From Deltaproteobacteria bacterium (lineage in GTDB: Bacteria > Myxococcota_A > Polyangia > JAAYKL01), in NCBI GenBank assembly GCA_030595125.1, contig JAUVDV010000002.1, positions 34,501 through 98,500 on the forward strand: 64,000 bases of DNA, written 5' to 3'. Of the stretch, positions 7,463-16,042 are shown piece after piece (positions within the stretch are counted from its first letter, which is position 1; each line of letters begins with the position of its first letter). The notes below the pieces were generated by a model, which was not told the origin of the DNA, searched no databases, and saw only the letters and a program-made list of their open reading frames with translations. Both the position numbers and the translations under genes were made by a program.

Positions 7463-8552
7463 CCTCGGTTTTCTTGCGACGGCGGCGTTGTGCGCCGTCC
7501 TTCTTCAACCATTCACGTCACGGACACAGGAGCGGTTTGCTCCCCTGGTGGTTCTCGTGAGCATCGAGAAGTGTTGCCCCCCCCACGCATGGCCCGAGGC
7601 GCAGGAAGTGCTCCTCGATGAGCTGGCCGCCATGTATGTGGAAGTGGAGAAGGTCGACGGTGTCGGCGCGGGCGTCACGGAACAGCGCGCAAATCTGGGG
7701 GTGATCGCGAAGGAGAAGGGCGCGGTTTGTGCGATCATGATCACAAGAGAGCCGCAGACCGATCGCGGAGCCGTGGACCTCTGGACCGTGGACAAGAGGT
7801 CGGGCAGCTCGGTGGCCAGGCACCTGTCATTGAGGGTGGAAGAGGGCGCGCAGGGAGCGGCCATCGCGGCGATCAAGGCTGTGGAGGCGTTGAGGGCCGG
7901 CCTTCAGGAACTGGATCTCCATCTCGAGGGGCCTGACGAGACTCCGGCCATCGAGGACGTGGCGGTGGAGGAGCCCGTGGTGAAGAAAGAGCCGGTGGTT
8001 CCAGAGCCGGTCGATGAAGGTGACAGGGATACTAATTCCGTGCTCGGGCTGGGGCTCGCCGGTGTGGGGATGGGATCTCCCGGCGGGATCGGAGGCATGT
8101 TCGGCGCTCAAATTTCGCTCGCATGGCAGCCGGTGAGGCTTCTGTCTACCCAGGCGGACGTCTGTTTTTCCGTATGGGTGCACGATATCGATGAGGAAGG
8201 ATCTCAGTCTTCGTTCGATATTGCGGCTTTCAGGGCCTGGGCTCAGCTGGAGTTCTTCGATCGCGGGGTCTTCCGACCGTCCATGGGGATCGGGGCCGGC
8301 CCTGTGGTGGCGTGGGCGCAGGGAGAGGGTGGAGAGGATGTCGAGTCCGTGAAGGATCGGGTGACGGTGGCGTATCTCGGCGGGACGGTTCAGCTGGGTT
8401 TTGTCCTGACCCGGTGGTTTCGGCTGCGGCTCGGCGTCAAAGTAGGCGCGCTACTCCCTGCGGTGGAGGTGAGCTTCGCCGGGGACAAGGTGGCCGAGAT
8501 GGGGCTGCCCCTGATTGAGGGTTTCGGGGGAGCTGAGGTATACTTTTTCTGA
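7416..8552 (+). CDS. Outer-membrane beta-barrel-like protein of ECF locus 1
   Basis: A 378-residue secreted protein. The ATG at 7416 gives a signal peptide (NLGFLATAALCAVLL) and is the only good start before it, so the gene overlaps the FecR gene by 47 bp. A globular N-terminal domain (about residues 45-170) is followed by a Pro/Glu/Val-rich linker (EEPVVKKEPVVPEPVDEG). The C-terminal domain of alternating Gly/aromatic strands (about 215-378) ends in EVYFF, the aromatic finish of outer-membrane barrels. The second ECF locus has a protein of the same architecture (14936-16042). Role inferred: surface sensor or effector for the ECF/FecR pair. Confidence 0.7.
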   Translation: MAVSLPSWPDRSYGSNLGFLATAALCAVLLQPFTSRTQERFAPLVVLVSIEKCCPPHAWPEAQEVLLDELAAMYVEVEKVDGVGAGVTEQRANLGVIAKEKGAVCAIMITREPQTDRGAVDLWTVDKRSGSSVARHLSLRVEEGAQGAAIAAIKAVEALRAGLQELDLHLEGPDETPAIEDVAVEEPVVKKEPVVPEPVDEGDRDTNSVLGLGLAGVGMGSPGGIGGMFGAQISLAWQPVRLLSTQADVCFSVWVHDIDEEGSQSSFDIAAFRAWAQLEFFDRGVFRPSMGIGAGPVVAWAQGEGGEDVESVKDRVTVAYLGGTVQLGFVLTRWFRLRLGVKVGALLPAVEVSFAGDKVAEMGLPLIEGFGGAEVYFF

Positions 8553-8586
8553 GCTGCTATTGGTTTTGGAGAAACTAGTATTAATA

Positions 8587-9075
8587 ATGAAGGGTATGAT
8601 CGACTTTAATCTCCTGACTGTGCTCGTTGTGGTTCCGATTCTCGGCGCGGCGGTTTTTTTTGGATGTGACGGAGTGCTGGAACCGGTAACTTTTGGTGAT
8701 GACGACACAGATGGAGGAACCGACGGCGATACGGACGGCGACACGGATACCGATGCCGATGCGGAGCCGTGCACGGTTGTTGCGTGGGATAATCCGGTGA
8801 TTTACGTGGACGGCGTGTGTCAGGAAGAAGGGGAATCCTGCTCCGGCGGCTATGTTTATCACAGCCCCGAGGGCAACTGTTCGGGCGGGAAATGGTGCTG
8901 TGTGGGCGACGATCAGTGCGTGGTGCAAGCCGAGCAATATGATGATATATATACTTGGTGCGAGCCATACTCGGGAGACGGTACGACCTGTGATGGAGCA
9001 TGGATAGGGATCAGCTACGTGGGCTGCCCCCCCAACGCAAAGTACTGTTGTATAGGTTATGCAGGTGAAAGATGA
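8587..9075 (+). CDS. Cys-rich lipoprotein with Asp-rich linker
   Basis: A 162-residue lipoprotein. ATG 8587 is chosen because GGAG precedes it and the signal peptide follows directly; the frame opens earlier. The lipobox is AVFFGC near residue 26. A short Asp/Gly/Thr linker (about 36-60) leads to two cysteine-rich modules, each ending in a CC pair: GGKWCC and NAKYCC. Paired-Cys modules of the same plan occur in the large lipoprotein at 44821-46863. Probably a disulfide-rich surface protein. It follows the ECF locus 1 outer-membrane gene by 34 bp. Confidence 0.8.
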   Translation: MKGMIDFNLLTVLVVVPILGAAVFFGCDGVLEPVTFGDDDTDGGTDGDTDGDTDTDADAEPCTVVAWDNPVIYVDGVCQEEGESCSGGYVYHSPEGNCSGGKWCCVGDDQCVVQAEQYDDIYTWCEPYSGDGTTCDGAWIGISYVGCPPNAKYCCIGYAGER

Positions 9076-9088
9076 AAAGAGGTTTTCG

Positions 9089-9415
9089 ATGACTGGAATA
9101 CGATTTGGAATGTTTGGATTACCCGTTCTTGTGTCGATTATTTCCATGATTGGATGCGGCCAGCAGCAATTCACGACTCCGGGTGACGATGGCGGCATGG
9201 ATCTGGACACTGATACGGACGCCGACACCGACGCCGATTCAGACAGCGACACGGATTCGGACACCGACGCCGACACGGATTCGGACACCGACACGGATAC
9301 CGAGACGGGCTACAAGGCCAAGGCCTGGCGTTGTCTTATCTGTGACGATTTCGGCGAAGAACTCGCGCCTCCGGGACACAACCGGGACATGCCCACCATG
9401 AAGCTCTGGGAGTAA
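9089..9415 (+). CDS. Small linker lipoprotein
   Basis: A 108-residue lipoprotein. ATG 9089 is preceded by AAAGAGG at good spacing. The signal peptide ends in ISMIGC. An Asp-Thr/Asp-Ser/Asp-Ala linker (about residues 38-75) is followed by only about 34 residues, including WRCLICDD with a CxxC pair. There is no recognisable domain. It is the last gene of the ECF locus 1 run; the next genes are convergent. Confidence 0.75.
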   Translation: MTGIRFGMFGLPVLVSIISMIGCGQQQFTTPGDDGGMDLDTDTDADTDADSDSDTDSDTDADTDSDTDTDTETGYKAKAWRCLICDDFGEELAPPGHNRDMPTMKLWE

Positions 9416-9424
9416 ATTCCGGCG

Positions 9425-10111
9425 TCAAGGTTGCAGGATAAAATCCAGGTCGAGAGTCCTTCGAGCCGCGTCCGCCAGCTCATCATCACTATTTGAATTT
9501 ACGGTAGGGAATTCTCCCAGCACCCTGACCTTGCCGTGGTGCGAGATCGCGTCCGCGTTTCCCAACTCGACAGGGGGTGTTCGGTTGAGGATGACGCCGG
9601 CTACTTCAATACCTCGGGATCTGGCGGCCTCCAGCGTCAAGAGGGTCGCGTTGATAGTGCCGAGCACATTGGGGGAGACCAGCAACAGTGAAAAGCCGGT
9701 TGCGGCGATCAGATCCGCGTACAGGAGTGTGCTCGAGAGAGGCACCATCAGGCCGCCCGCCCCCTCCGCAACGATCAGATCGAAATTGTTTCGATGTCTT
9801 TCCAGAATTTCGAGGATACGATCCTGCTCGATGGTTACGCCTTCCCTGGCCGCCGCGAGATGCGGCGATACCGGATCCGGGAAGCTGTAGGCGCAGACAT
9901 CCGGCACTTCATGCCCCGAGCGCGCCGCGCGAATGAGGGCGCTCGCATCTTCGGGAACCAGCCGGCCGTCGATCTCCGGGGCGCCGCTCTCCACCGGCTT
10001 GAGGGCGGCCACGCGCATTCCCTTGTCGACGAGGGCGCGAACCAGGGCTCTGGTCACGATGGTTTTGCCGACTTCGGTGTCGGTCCCCGTTACAAAAATT
10101 CCCTTGTTCAT
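9425..10111 (-). CDS. bioD: Dethiobiotin synthetase
   Basis: A 228-residue enzyme of biotin synthesis that closes the ureido ring of 7,8-diaminononanoate to dethiobiotin using CO2 and ATP. The P-loop FVTGTDTEVGKTIVTRAL is at the N-terminus, KPVESG near 40, and the EGAGGLMVPL signature near 115. Length fits the family. The start overlaps the bioF stop (ATGA), so bioF-bioD form an operon. No bioA, bioB or bioC is in the window. Confidence 0.95.
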   Translation of the reverse strand: MNKGIFVTGTDTEVGKTIVTRALVRALVDKGMRVAALKPVESGAPEIDGRLVPEDASALIRAARSGHEVPDVCAYSFPDPVSPHLAAAREGVTIEQDRILEILERHRNNFDLIVAEGAGGLMVPLSSTLLYADLIAATGFSLLLVSPNVLGTINATLLTLEAARSRGIEVAGVILNRTPPVELGNADAISHHGKVRVLGEFPTVNSNSDDELADAARRTLDLDFILQP

Positions 10112-11286
10112 TTGTTTTTGGTTTCCGTTTCCAGGGCGTCTGCAAGCGCCCCGACGAGATCCTCGATTTGTTGTTCGGTGTGCGCCGCACAGAGGGTCAC
10201 TCGAAGTCGCGAAGTACCGGCCCGGACGGTGGGGGGGCGAATTCCCTGAACGAAGAAGCCCATGTCCCAGAGCGACCTGGAGACGGCCATGGCGCGGTCC
10301 GACGGACCGATTGGAACAGGTTGTATGGGTGTGTCCGAAGGGATCAACTCCACTCTGGCCTTGTGAGCGAGATCCTTGAAAAACGAGACATTGCCCGCTA
10401 GCCGTGCACGCAGATCGTCGGCCCTCTCCACGATTTTCAGGCTTTCGATCAGCGCTTCGACGAGGGGTACCGGCGGTCCCGTGCTGTAAAGGAGGCTGCG
10501 GGCGCGACTCACCAGCATTCCGGCCGCGTCGGAATCACAGGCCGCAAAAGCTCCCGCCACACCGAATGCCTTTCCCATGGTGCCGATCCTGACAGCCGTC
10601 CGGTCCGCAAGGCCTTTTTGGGCCGCGAGCCCACGTCCGCCGGGGCCGATTACGCCGAGGGAATGCGCCTCGTCCAGATAGATTTGGGCGCCGTGCCTGT
10701 CTGCCACCGAGCAGATGTCCTCGATTGGTGTGAGATCCCCGTCCATGCTGAAGATCGCGTCCGTGACGACTAGCCGGATGCCCGTAGTTGGAGGTTCATC
10801 TTGTAGCAGCTGTTCGAGGTGGTGCGAGTCCCCGTGCCGATAGATCCGCACCGGGGCGTCGGACAGGCGGGAACCGTCGATGAGACTCGCGTGGTTGAGC
10901 TCGTCGGAGAAGATGACATCTCCCTCGCCCACAAGGGCGGGGAGTGCTCCCACGTTGGCCTGAAACCCGGTCGGGAACAGCACGGCCGCCTGCGTGCCCA
11001 TGAACCGCGCCAGACGTTTCTCCAACTCGAAATGAGAAGACGTGTTTCCGCTGATGAGCCTGGATGCCGCCGTTCCCGAGCCCCACTTTTGGGCCGAGCG
11101 GGCAACGGCGTTGCCTATTCGCGGATCTGCCGCCAGGCCCAGATAATCGTTGGAGCAAAAGAGCAGCTTGGGCCCGTCGGGGGTCTCCACGGAAGGCCCC
11201 ACGGGGCTCGTGATGATGCGCATCTCGCGATCGAGGCCCTGATCGACAAGCGCATTGAACCGTTCGTGCCACGGTGAGACGGACAT
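10108..11286 (-). CDS. bioF: 8-amino-7-oxononanoate synthase
   Basis: A 392-residue PLP-dependent enzyme that condenses pimeloyl-ACP or pimeloyl-CoA with alanine, the first committed step of the biotin rings. Landmarks: NDYLGLAADPRI near 45, GSGTAASRLISG near 70, the PLP aspartate region YLDEAHSLGVIGPGGRG near 203, and the PLP lysine in IGTMGKAFGVAGAF near 236. Length is normal. It is followed by bioD with a 4-bp overlap. A 31-bp direct repeat begins 16 bp upstream of its start. Confidence 0.95.
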   Translation of the reverse strand: MSVSPWHERFNALVDQGLDREMRIITSPVGPSVETPDGPKLLFCSNDYLGLAADPRIGNAVARSAQKWGSGTAASRLISGNTSSHFELEKRLARFMGTQAAVLFPTGFQANVGALPALVGEGDVIFSDELNHASLIDGSRLSDAPVRIYRHGDSHHLEQLLQDEPPTTGIRLVVTDAIFSMDGDLTPIEDICSVADRHGAQIYLDEAHSLGVIGPGGRGLAAQKGLADRTAVRIGTMGKAFGVAGAFAACDSDAAGMLVSRARSLLYSTGPPVPLVEALIESLKIVERADDLRARLAGNVSFFKDLAHKARVELIPSDTPIQPVPIGPSDRAMAVSRSLWDMGFFVQGIRPPTVRAGTSRLRVTLCAAHTEQQIEDLVGALADALETETKNK

Positions 11287-11301
11287 GGGGTCAAGCTAGA
11301 C

Positions 11302-11332
11302 GAAGGGACAGTTCGTGCCAATTGTTTTCTTT
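11302..11332. repeat. 31-bp direct repeat, left copy
   Basis: An exact 31-base match to 13632-13662, beginning GAAGGGACAGTTCGTGCCAA and ending in TTGTTTTCTTT. The two copies bracket the AlbA_2/ParA gene pair, suggesting an insertion boundary or recombination site. Confidence 0.85.
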
Positions 11333-11447
11333 ATATGGCTTATGCGCTTGTTCGGATTTCACGCACTTTCACGCGACTTCTTTGATATAGTCGAACCTCG
11401 AATGAAGGGAAGATCAAACGGCACGACGGAGTATTGGGGGTCTTGGA

Positions 11448-12641
11448 ATGATTGACGATAAGGAACTGATAGCATTGCTGGCCGATATGGAGTCGGATCG
11501 AGTAGAAAGAACGACCTCCACAGACAACACGGACAAGTTCTGTGAAGCTATCTGTGCGTTTGCCAATGATATGCCCGGGAACAACGCGCCGGGTTATCTT
11601 ATTCTCGGCGCGCGTGACCGTGATGGTGGTATCGACGGTGTCAACGTGACGGACAACTTGCTCATGAAGCTGTCTCACTATGCGGACTCGGGGCAAATCG
11701 TTCCATTGCCGTCAATCACAGTACAAAAGCGGTCCCTTCCGGGAGGTGATTTGGCTGTGGTTGAAGTATTGCCGTCCGATATGCCACCCATTCGCTATCG
11801 CGGACGCGTATGGATTCGGCGTGGGCCTCGAAGGGCAATCGCCAATGAGCAGGAAGAGCGACTCTTGACGGAAAACCGCGTTTATCATGCGCGAACGTTC
11901 GATATGAGACCTTGCCGAGGATGCGATGCTGACGAATTGGCGATGGACCTGTTCCAGCTTACATATCGCAATGCGGCTGTTGCCCCGGAACTGATCGAGG
12001 AGAACAACCGAGACATGTTGCTACAGATGGCCTCGCTCGGATTCTGGTGCACTCAAGAAGGTTGCGCGACAAATGCAGGCGCAATTCTGTTTGCACGGGA
12101 CCCGCTGAACTGGTTTCCTGGTGCGGCGGTCCAGTATGTACGTTATTCTGGAGACGGGCTGGACAGCGATCCTCTTGATGAGCGACGTTTCGCGGGTGAT
12201 CTAATCACGGTGCTCCGTGAACTCGATAGCTTCCTGAAGACACTCTTTCCTTCGCAGCTAGAGGCAGTCTCATCGCTTAAGGAGGAGAGTCGTAGTCCAT
12301 ATCCGATGCATGCGGTCAGGGAGTTGCTGATGAATGCCGTGATGCATCGTGACTACGAGTCCAATGCATCGATACGTCTGTACTGGTTCAAGGATCATAT
12401 GGAGATTCAGAACCCCGGAGGACTGTACGGTGCTGTTACGCCCGAAACGTTTCCCGACCAGAATGACTACCGCAATCCAAAGGTTGCGGAAGCCATGAAA
12501 ATTCTTGGCTATGTCAACACCTTTGGGCGGGGCATTGCCAGGTCACAACGTTTTTTACGGGAAAACGGGAACCCGGAGGCATCCTTTGACGTAACCGAAC
12601 CCGCTTTCTTTCTCGTGACAATGCGGGAGGCGTCCGCATGA
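11448..12641 (+). CDS. AlbA_2 (Schlafen-type) and HATPase-like protein
   Basis: A 397-residue protein. The N-terminal AlbA_2 domain (about residues 8-130) shows the typical PG-NAPGYLILGARDRDGG segment, then PPIRYRGRVWIRRGPR. The C-terminal half (about 270-390) is the degenerate ATPase region found in RecG-like/AlbA_2 proteins: RELLMNAVMHRDY, then EIQNPGGLYG, then YRNPKVAEAM and TFGRGIARSQ. Such proteins bind nucleic acid and often sit in defence or regulatory cassettes. The stop overlaps the following ParA-like gene (ATGA). The pair lies between 31-bp direct repeats, so recent acquisition is likely. The exact target is unknown. Confidence 0.85.
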   Translation: MIDDKELIALLADMESDRVERTTSTDNTDKFCEAICAFANDMPGNNAPGYLILGARDRDGGIDGVNVTDNLLMKLSHYADSGQIVPLPSITVQKRSLPGGDLAVVEVLPSDMPPIRYRGRVWIRRGPRRAIANEQEERLLTENRVYHARTFDMRPCRGCDADELAMDLFQLTYRNAAVAPELIEENNRDMLLQMASLGFWCTQEGCATNAGAILFARDPLNWFPGAAVQYVRYSGDGLDSDPLDERRFAGDLITVLRELDSFLKTLFPSQLEAVSSLKEESRSPYPMHAVRELLMNAVMHRDYESNASIRLYWFKDHMEIQNPGGLYGAVTPETFPDQNDYRNPKVAEAMKILGYVNTFGRGIARSQRFLRENGNPEASFDVTEPAFFLVTMREASA

Positions 12642-13615
12642 AAACCATCGCATTTTTCAACAACAAAGGCGGTGTCGGCAAGACAACACTTGTCTATCAT
12701 GTGGCTTCGATGGCCACGGAACTGGGGTACAGTGTTCTTGCCATCGACCTGGATCCACAGGCCAATCTGACCACCATGTTTTTGCCTGATAATACGTTGG
12801 AATCGATCTGGCCGGAATCTGGTGACAACAAGAGCGTGTTCACCTGTATAAGGCCGATTATTGAAGGCCTGGGGGATATCGCGGATGCGCCGCTTCAACG
12901 GATGAGCGACAGTCTTCACCTCGTCCCAGGCGATTTGGGGCTGTCGCGGTTTGAAGATAAACTGTCGGACAGTTGGCCACGCTGTATGGATGCGGATCCA
13001 GCGGCGTTTCGGGTTATGACCGCTTTTTATCGGATCATTCACAACGCGGTCGCCGCAGTTGATGCCGATCTGGTATTGATGGATGTAGGGCCCAATCTGG
13101 GATCAATCAATCGCGCGGCTCTCATTGCATCAGATCACGTGGTTATCCCGCTTGCCCCCGGACTTTTCTCGCTCCAAGGCATACGCAACCTTGGACCGAC
13201 CTTGACATCGTGGAGGGATAGTTGGACACAGCGCGTGAACGCAAAGCCCGATACCTTAAATATACCCATGCCCATTGGAGCCATGCAACCCGCAGGTTAT
13301 GTTGTCATGCAGCATATTGAACGAAGGAATCGCCCTGTAAAAGCCTATCAGCGATGGGTATCCAAGATTCCTTCCGCTTATCAGGAATATGTGCTCCGTG
13401 ATGGAGCGGACATTTTTCCTGCGGACCAGGATCCCAATTGCATAGGTTTCATCAAGAACTACCAAAGCCTGATGCCGTTGGCCGAGGATGCCCGGAAACC
13501 CATCTTCAGGCTGACGGCTGCCGACGGTGCCATCGGTGCGCATGCGACTGCGGTATCGAAGTGTTATTTGGACTTCAAGTCCCTCACACAGGACATCATT
13601 CAAAGGACCGCATAA
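12638..13615 (+). CDS. ParA/MinD-family ATPase
   Basis: A 325-residue P-loop ATPase. The deviant Walker A is NNKGGVGKTTL at residues 8-18, followed by AIDLDPQANLTTMF (Walker A'), and LVLMDVGPNLGSINRAAL for Walker B, with VIPLAPGLFSLQGIRNLG after it. This is the Soj/ParA group. No parB, parS-like repeat or replication gene is nearby, so it is unlikely to serve plasmid partition here. Translation is coupled to the AlbA_2 gene. Inferred role: partner ATPase of a two-gene module, possibly defensive. Confidence 0.9.
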   Translation: MKTIAFFNNKGGVGKTTLVYHVASMATELGYSVLAIDLDPQANLTTMFLPDNTLESIWPESGDNKSVFTCIRPIIEGLGDIADAPLQRMSDSLHLVPGDLGLSRFEDKLSDSWPRCMDADPAAFRVMTAFYRIIHNAVAAVDADLVLMDVGPNLGSINRAALIASDHVVIPLAPGLFSLQGIRNLGPTLTSWRDSWTQRVNAKPDTLNIPMPIGAMQPAGYVVMQHIERRNRPVKAYQRWVSKIPSAYQEYVLRDGADIFPADQDPNCIGFIKNYQSLMPLAEDARKPIFRLTAADGAIGAHATAVSKCYLDFKSLTQDIIQRTA

Positions 13616-13631
13616 CGGGTTCGAAAAAGAT

Positions 13632-13662
13632 GAAGGGACAGTTCGTGCCAATTGTTTTCTTT
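13632..13662. repeat. 31-bp direct repeat, right copy
   Basis: Exact copy of 11302-11332, 16 bp after the ParA stop codon. The bases on both sides differ between copies, so the identity is confined to this unit. Confidence 0.85.
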
Positions 13663-13722
13663 TTGAACAGCCAGGGTGAACTTCGTAACAAAGGAATATA
13701 TGAATAAAACAAAGGAGAAGCG

Positions 13723-14829
13723 ATGCGTTTGTTTTGCTTGAGATCGGTTGTTGTTTTGGCGGCGCTCTGCCTGATCTTGACGTCGCAGGGCTGTGAGGAG
13801 GATACGGGATCTCGTCCCGACGGCAGCGATGTGGATACCGACACCGATTCCGATACGGATGTCGACGGCGACTCGGACAGTGACACCGATTCGAGCACGG
13901 GATGCGACGAAATAGATTTCCCGGTGGCCGGGCATCCGCCGGACATGCTCATCATGCTGGATCGATCCCTGAGCATGAGTTGGGGAACGCCATCGTACTG
14001 GTCTACGGTGACTTCGGCTCTCAGTACGGTGACCACTCAGATGGACTCTCAGATACGGTTCGGTTTGATGATTTTTCCCGAGGGCTCCATCCAGTGTACG
14101 CCGCCTTCTCCAATGCCTGTTGTTGAGATTGACGATACGAATTCCACTGCCATTTCGACTGCCCTTGGTGCGGCGTATCCCGATGGAGGTGGAACCCCCA
14201 CTACCGCCGCGCTGGAAGTTGGAGCCGCCTACCTGAGTTCTATTCTCGATGCGTCGCCGAAATACATATTGCTCGCCACGGACGGAGCTCCAAATTGCTC
14301 CACCGATCCGGGCCTCGTTTGTCCAGGATGTGTCTCCACACAACTGGACGGCAACTGCTGGACGAGCACGGACTGCCTCGATGATGTGATGGCGGTGGAT
14401 ATTGCGCAGGACATCCATACATTGGGAGGAATCGATATTTTTGTTGTCGGCGTCGGTGGAGTTGTAGGCGAGTGGGACACAACCATGGACGCAATTGCGA
14501 ACGCAGGTGGGACCGGGGCGTATTATCCGGCGGGTGACGCTACTGCCTTGCAGAATGCACTTGCGATTATTACTGCCGGAACGGTCGACTGCACGTTCAC
14601 TATTAATTGGGATGATTTGGCGGAAGGGACTTCCACGGACCCCAATCTCGTAAACCTTTTTGGCGATGGGGATGTCATTCCATATGACGAAGGTTGTCTT
14701 TCAGGCAACGGCTGGCAATGGCTTGACAATGAAACCATCGAATTGTGTGAGCAAATCTGTGATGATTACGCCGATGGCACCATTTCGACAATTACCGCGA
14801 CATTTGGTTGTGAAACGATTGTGGAGTAG
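13723..14829 (+). CDS. von Willebrand A lipoprotein with Asp-rich linker
   Basis: A 368-residue lipoprotein. AAAGGAG lies 7 bp before the ATG. The lipobox is LTSQGC (Cys about 24). The linker of Asp-Thr/Asp-Ser spans about 36-62. The vWA domain (about 72-290) has the MIDAS motif MLDRSLSMS, GGGTPTTAAL for the second metal site, and LLATDGAPNC. The C-terminal 80 residues contain several Cys. vWA domains bind protein ligands through a metal ion; here it is probably displayed on the surface. It is the first gene to the right of the repeat-flanked module. Confidence 0.85.
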   Translation: MRLFCLRSVVVLAALCLILTSQGCEEDTGSRPDGSDVDTDTDSDTDVDGDSDSDTDSSTGCDEIDFPVAGHPPDMLIMLDRSLSMSWGTPSYWSTVTSALSTVTTQMDSQIRFGLMIFPEGSIQCTPPSPMPVVEIDDTNSTAISTALGAAYPDGGGTPTTAALEVGAAYLSSILDASPKYILLATDGAPNCSTDPGLVCPGCVSTQLDGNCWTSTDCLDDVMAVDIAQDIHTLGGIDIFVVGVGGVVGEWDTTMDAIANAGGTGAYYPAGDATALQNALAIITAGTVDCTFTINWDDLAEGTSTDPNLVNLFGDGDVIPYDEGCLSGNGWQWLDNETIELCEQICDDYADGTISTITATFGCETIVE

Positions 14830-14935
14830 GAGCCGCAGAGCCTATCCCAATTGTTTAGGGATGGGGGGCAAAGATCCATCACACGCCCAAGTATATATCT
14901 CGACGATCTGGACACTTTCGCTGTAAACTTGCGTT

Positions 14936-16042
14936 GTGCCAATGCAGCGTTATACCCAGATTCCCGAGACCTCAATTATTGTGTTCAGCCTGACAGTCCT
15001 TCTGCGCCTGGGCGTTGGCAACGCCGCCGACTTGCAGGAGATCTCCGCGAAGGACGGCTCGGCGGATAGACCGGTCTTGGTCGTCTTCCTGGTGACGGAC
15101 AGCGCCGAGGACAGGACACGTGAACAGCGCTTCGTCAATCAACTGAGGCTGGCCCTCGATGACTTCGACATCGAGCCCGTCGAGTTGAGCGTCGAGGAAT
15201 ATGAGTTACTGCCACTGTACCGGAAGCTGGCTCTGGTCAGGAAGCATTCCGACCGGCTCGATGCTGTGGCCACAACCTGGCTCGAGAACGCCGGCGCGGA
15301 TACCGTCATGCTCCACATGGTGGCCCTGAGCACGGGACGCGCGTTCGTCCGCATAGTCGAGGCGCACAGGGGTCCGGCCGCCGAAGAAGAACTGGCCTTT
15401 GCGGCCCAGGAGCTGATCGGACAGGTCTACATGCTCAGCCCGCCTCATGATGGCCGACCCGTGGAGCGAGCGGTTGAGGCGGTGTTGGAGGAAGCCGTTT
15501 CGCTGAGAGAACCACAGGTGGATCTGGGCTGGGCGGTCATGCCGTTTTTACGAGTGAGCGGAGGTATCTGGGGACACAAGGGGCAGTGGTTCAGGTTTGG
15601 CGGCGGAATATCCCTGGAGGCTCGGGTGGCGGAGCATTTTCATCTAGGGGCCTCTCTGGCTGGTTTGGCCGGGCCGTTCCATGAGCCGCACGACGGAGTG
15701 GTACGCGGCTGGGGATTGATGCCTGGTCTCCACTTCGGATTCGACTGGACCGCAGGTTTCCTCAGGATCGGCCCTGTAGTGGGAGCTTCGCTCGTTCGCT
15801 CCATTTTTTATTCGACCATGGGAACTGGTGATAGTCAGACCTATAGTTGGTGGGACTTCCGGGGCTCACTCGGAATCGACCTGAGCTGGTCTCTGAAGAA
15901 GGTCGTGTCCATTGTGGCTACCCCTTCGGTGGGTGTTTGGACCAACCACCGAACCTTCGTGAGGATATCGGACGATAGCAACATCATTTCGTCACCTCTC
16001 GTCGACTGGAGTTGCACTCTCGGACTGTCGATCCCCATATGA
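14936..16042 (+). CDS. Outer-membrane beta-barrel-like protein of ECF locus 2
   Basis: A 368-residue secreted protein; GTG 14936 or ATG 14942 may be the start. The signal peptide is followed by an N-terminal domain (about residues 45-175) starting RPVLVVFLVTDS, like the domain RFAPLVVLVSIE of the locus 1 protein. A C-terminal barrel-like half with Gly/aromatic strands spans about 195-368 and ends TLGLSIPI. The stop overlaps the ECF sigma gene start (ATGA). Same architecture as 7416-8552, but here the gene precedes the sigma factor. Inferred role: outer-membrane component of the signalling unit. Confidence 0.7.
   Translation: MPMQRYTQIPETSIIVFSLTVLLRLGVGNAADLQEISAKDGSADRPVLVVFLVTDSAEDRTREQRFVNQLRLALDDFDIEPVELSVEEYELLPLYRKLALVRKHSDRLDAVATTWLENAGADTVMLHMVALSTGRAFVRIVEAHRGPAAEEELAFAAQELIGQVYMLSPPHDGRPVERAVEAVLEEAVSLREPQVDLGWAVMPFLRVSGGIWGHKGQWFRFGGGISLEARVAEHFHLGASLAGLAGPFHEPHDGVVRGWGLMPGLHFGFDWTAGFLRIGPVVGASLVRSIFYSTMGTGDSQTYSWWDFRGSLGIDLSWSLKKVVSIVATPSVGVWTNHRTFVRISDDSNIISSPLVDWSCTLGLSIPI

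Noticed and set aside
9056..9200. TGA at the end of the Cys-rich lipoprotein (9075) as another selenocysteine codon
   Set aside because: The frame after the TGA does not resemble protein domains and the next gene starts 13 bp later with its own ribosome site.
12638..13615. Plasmid or chromosome partition locus
   Set aside because: ParA-like gene has no parB, parS-like cluster or replication gene; it is coupled to an AlbA_2 gene instead.
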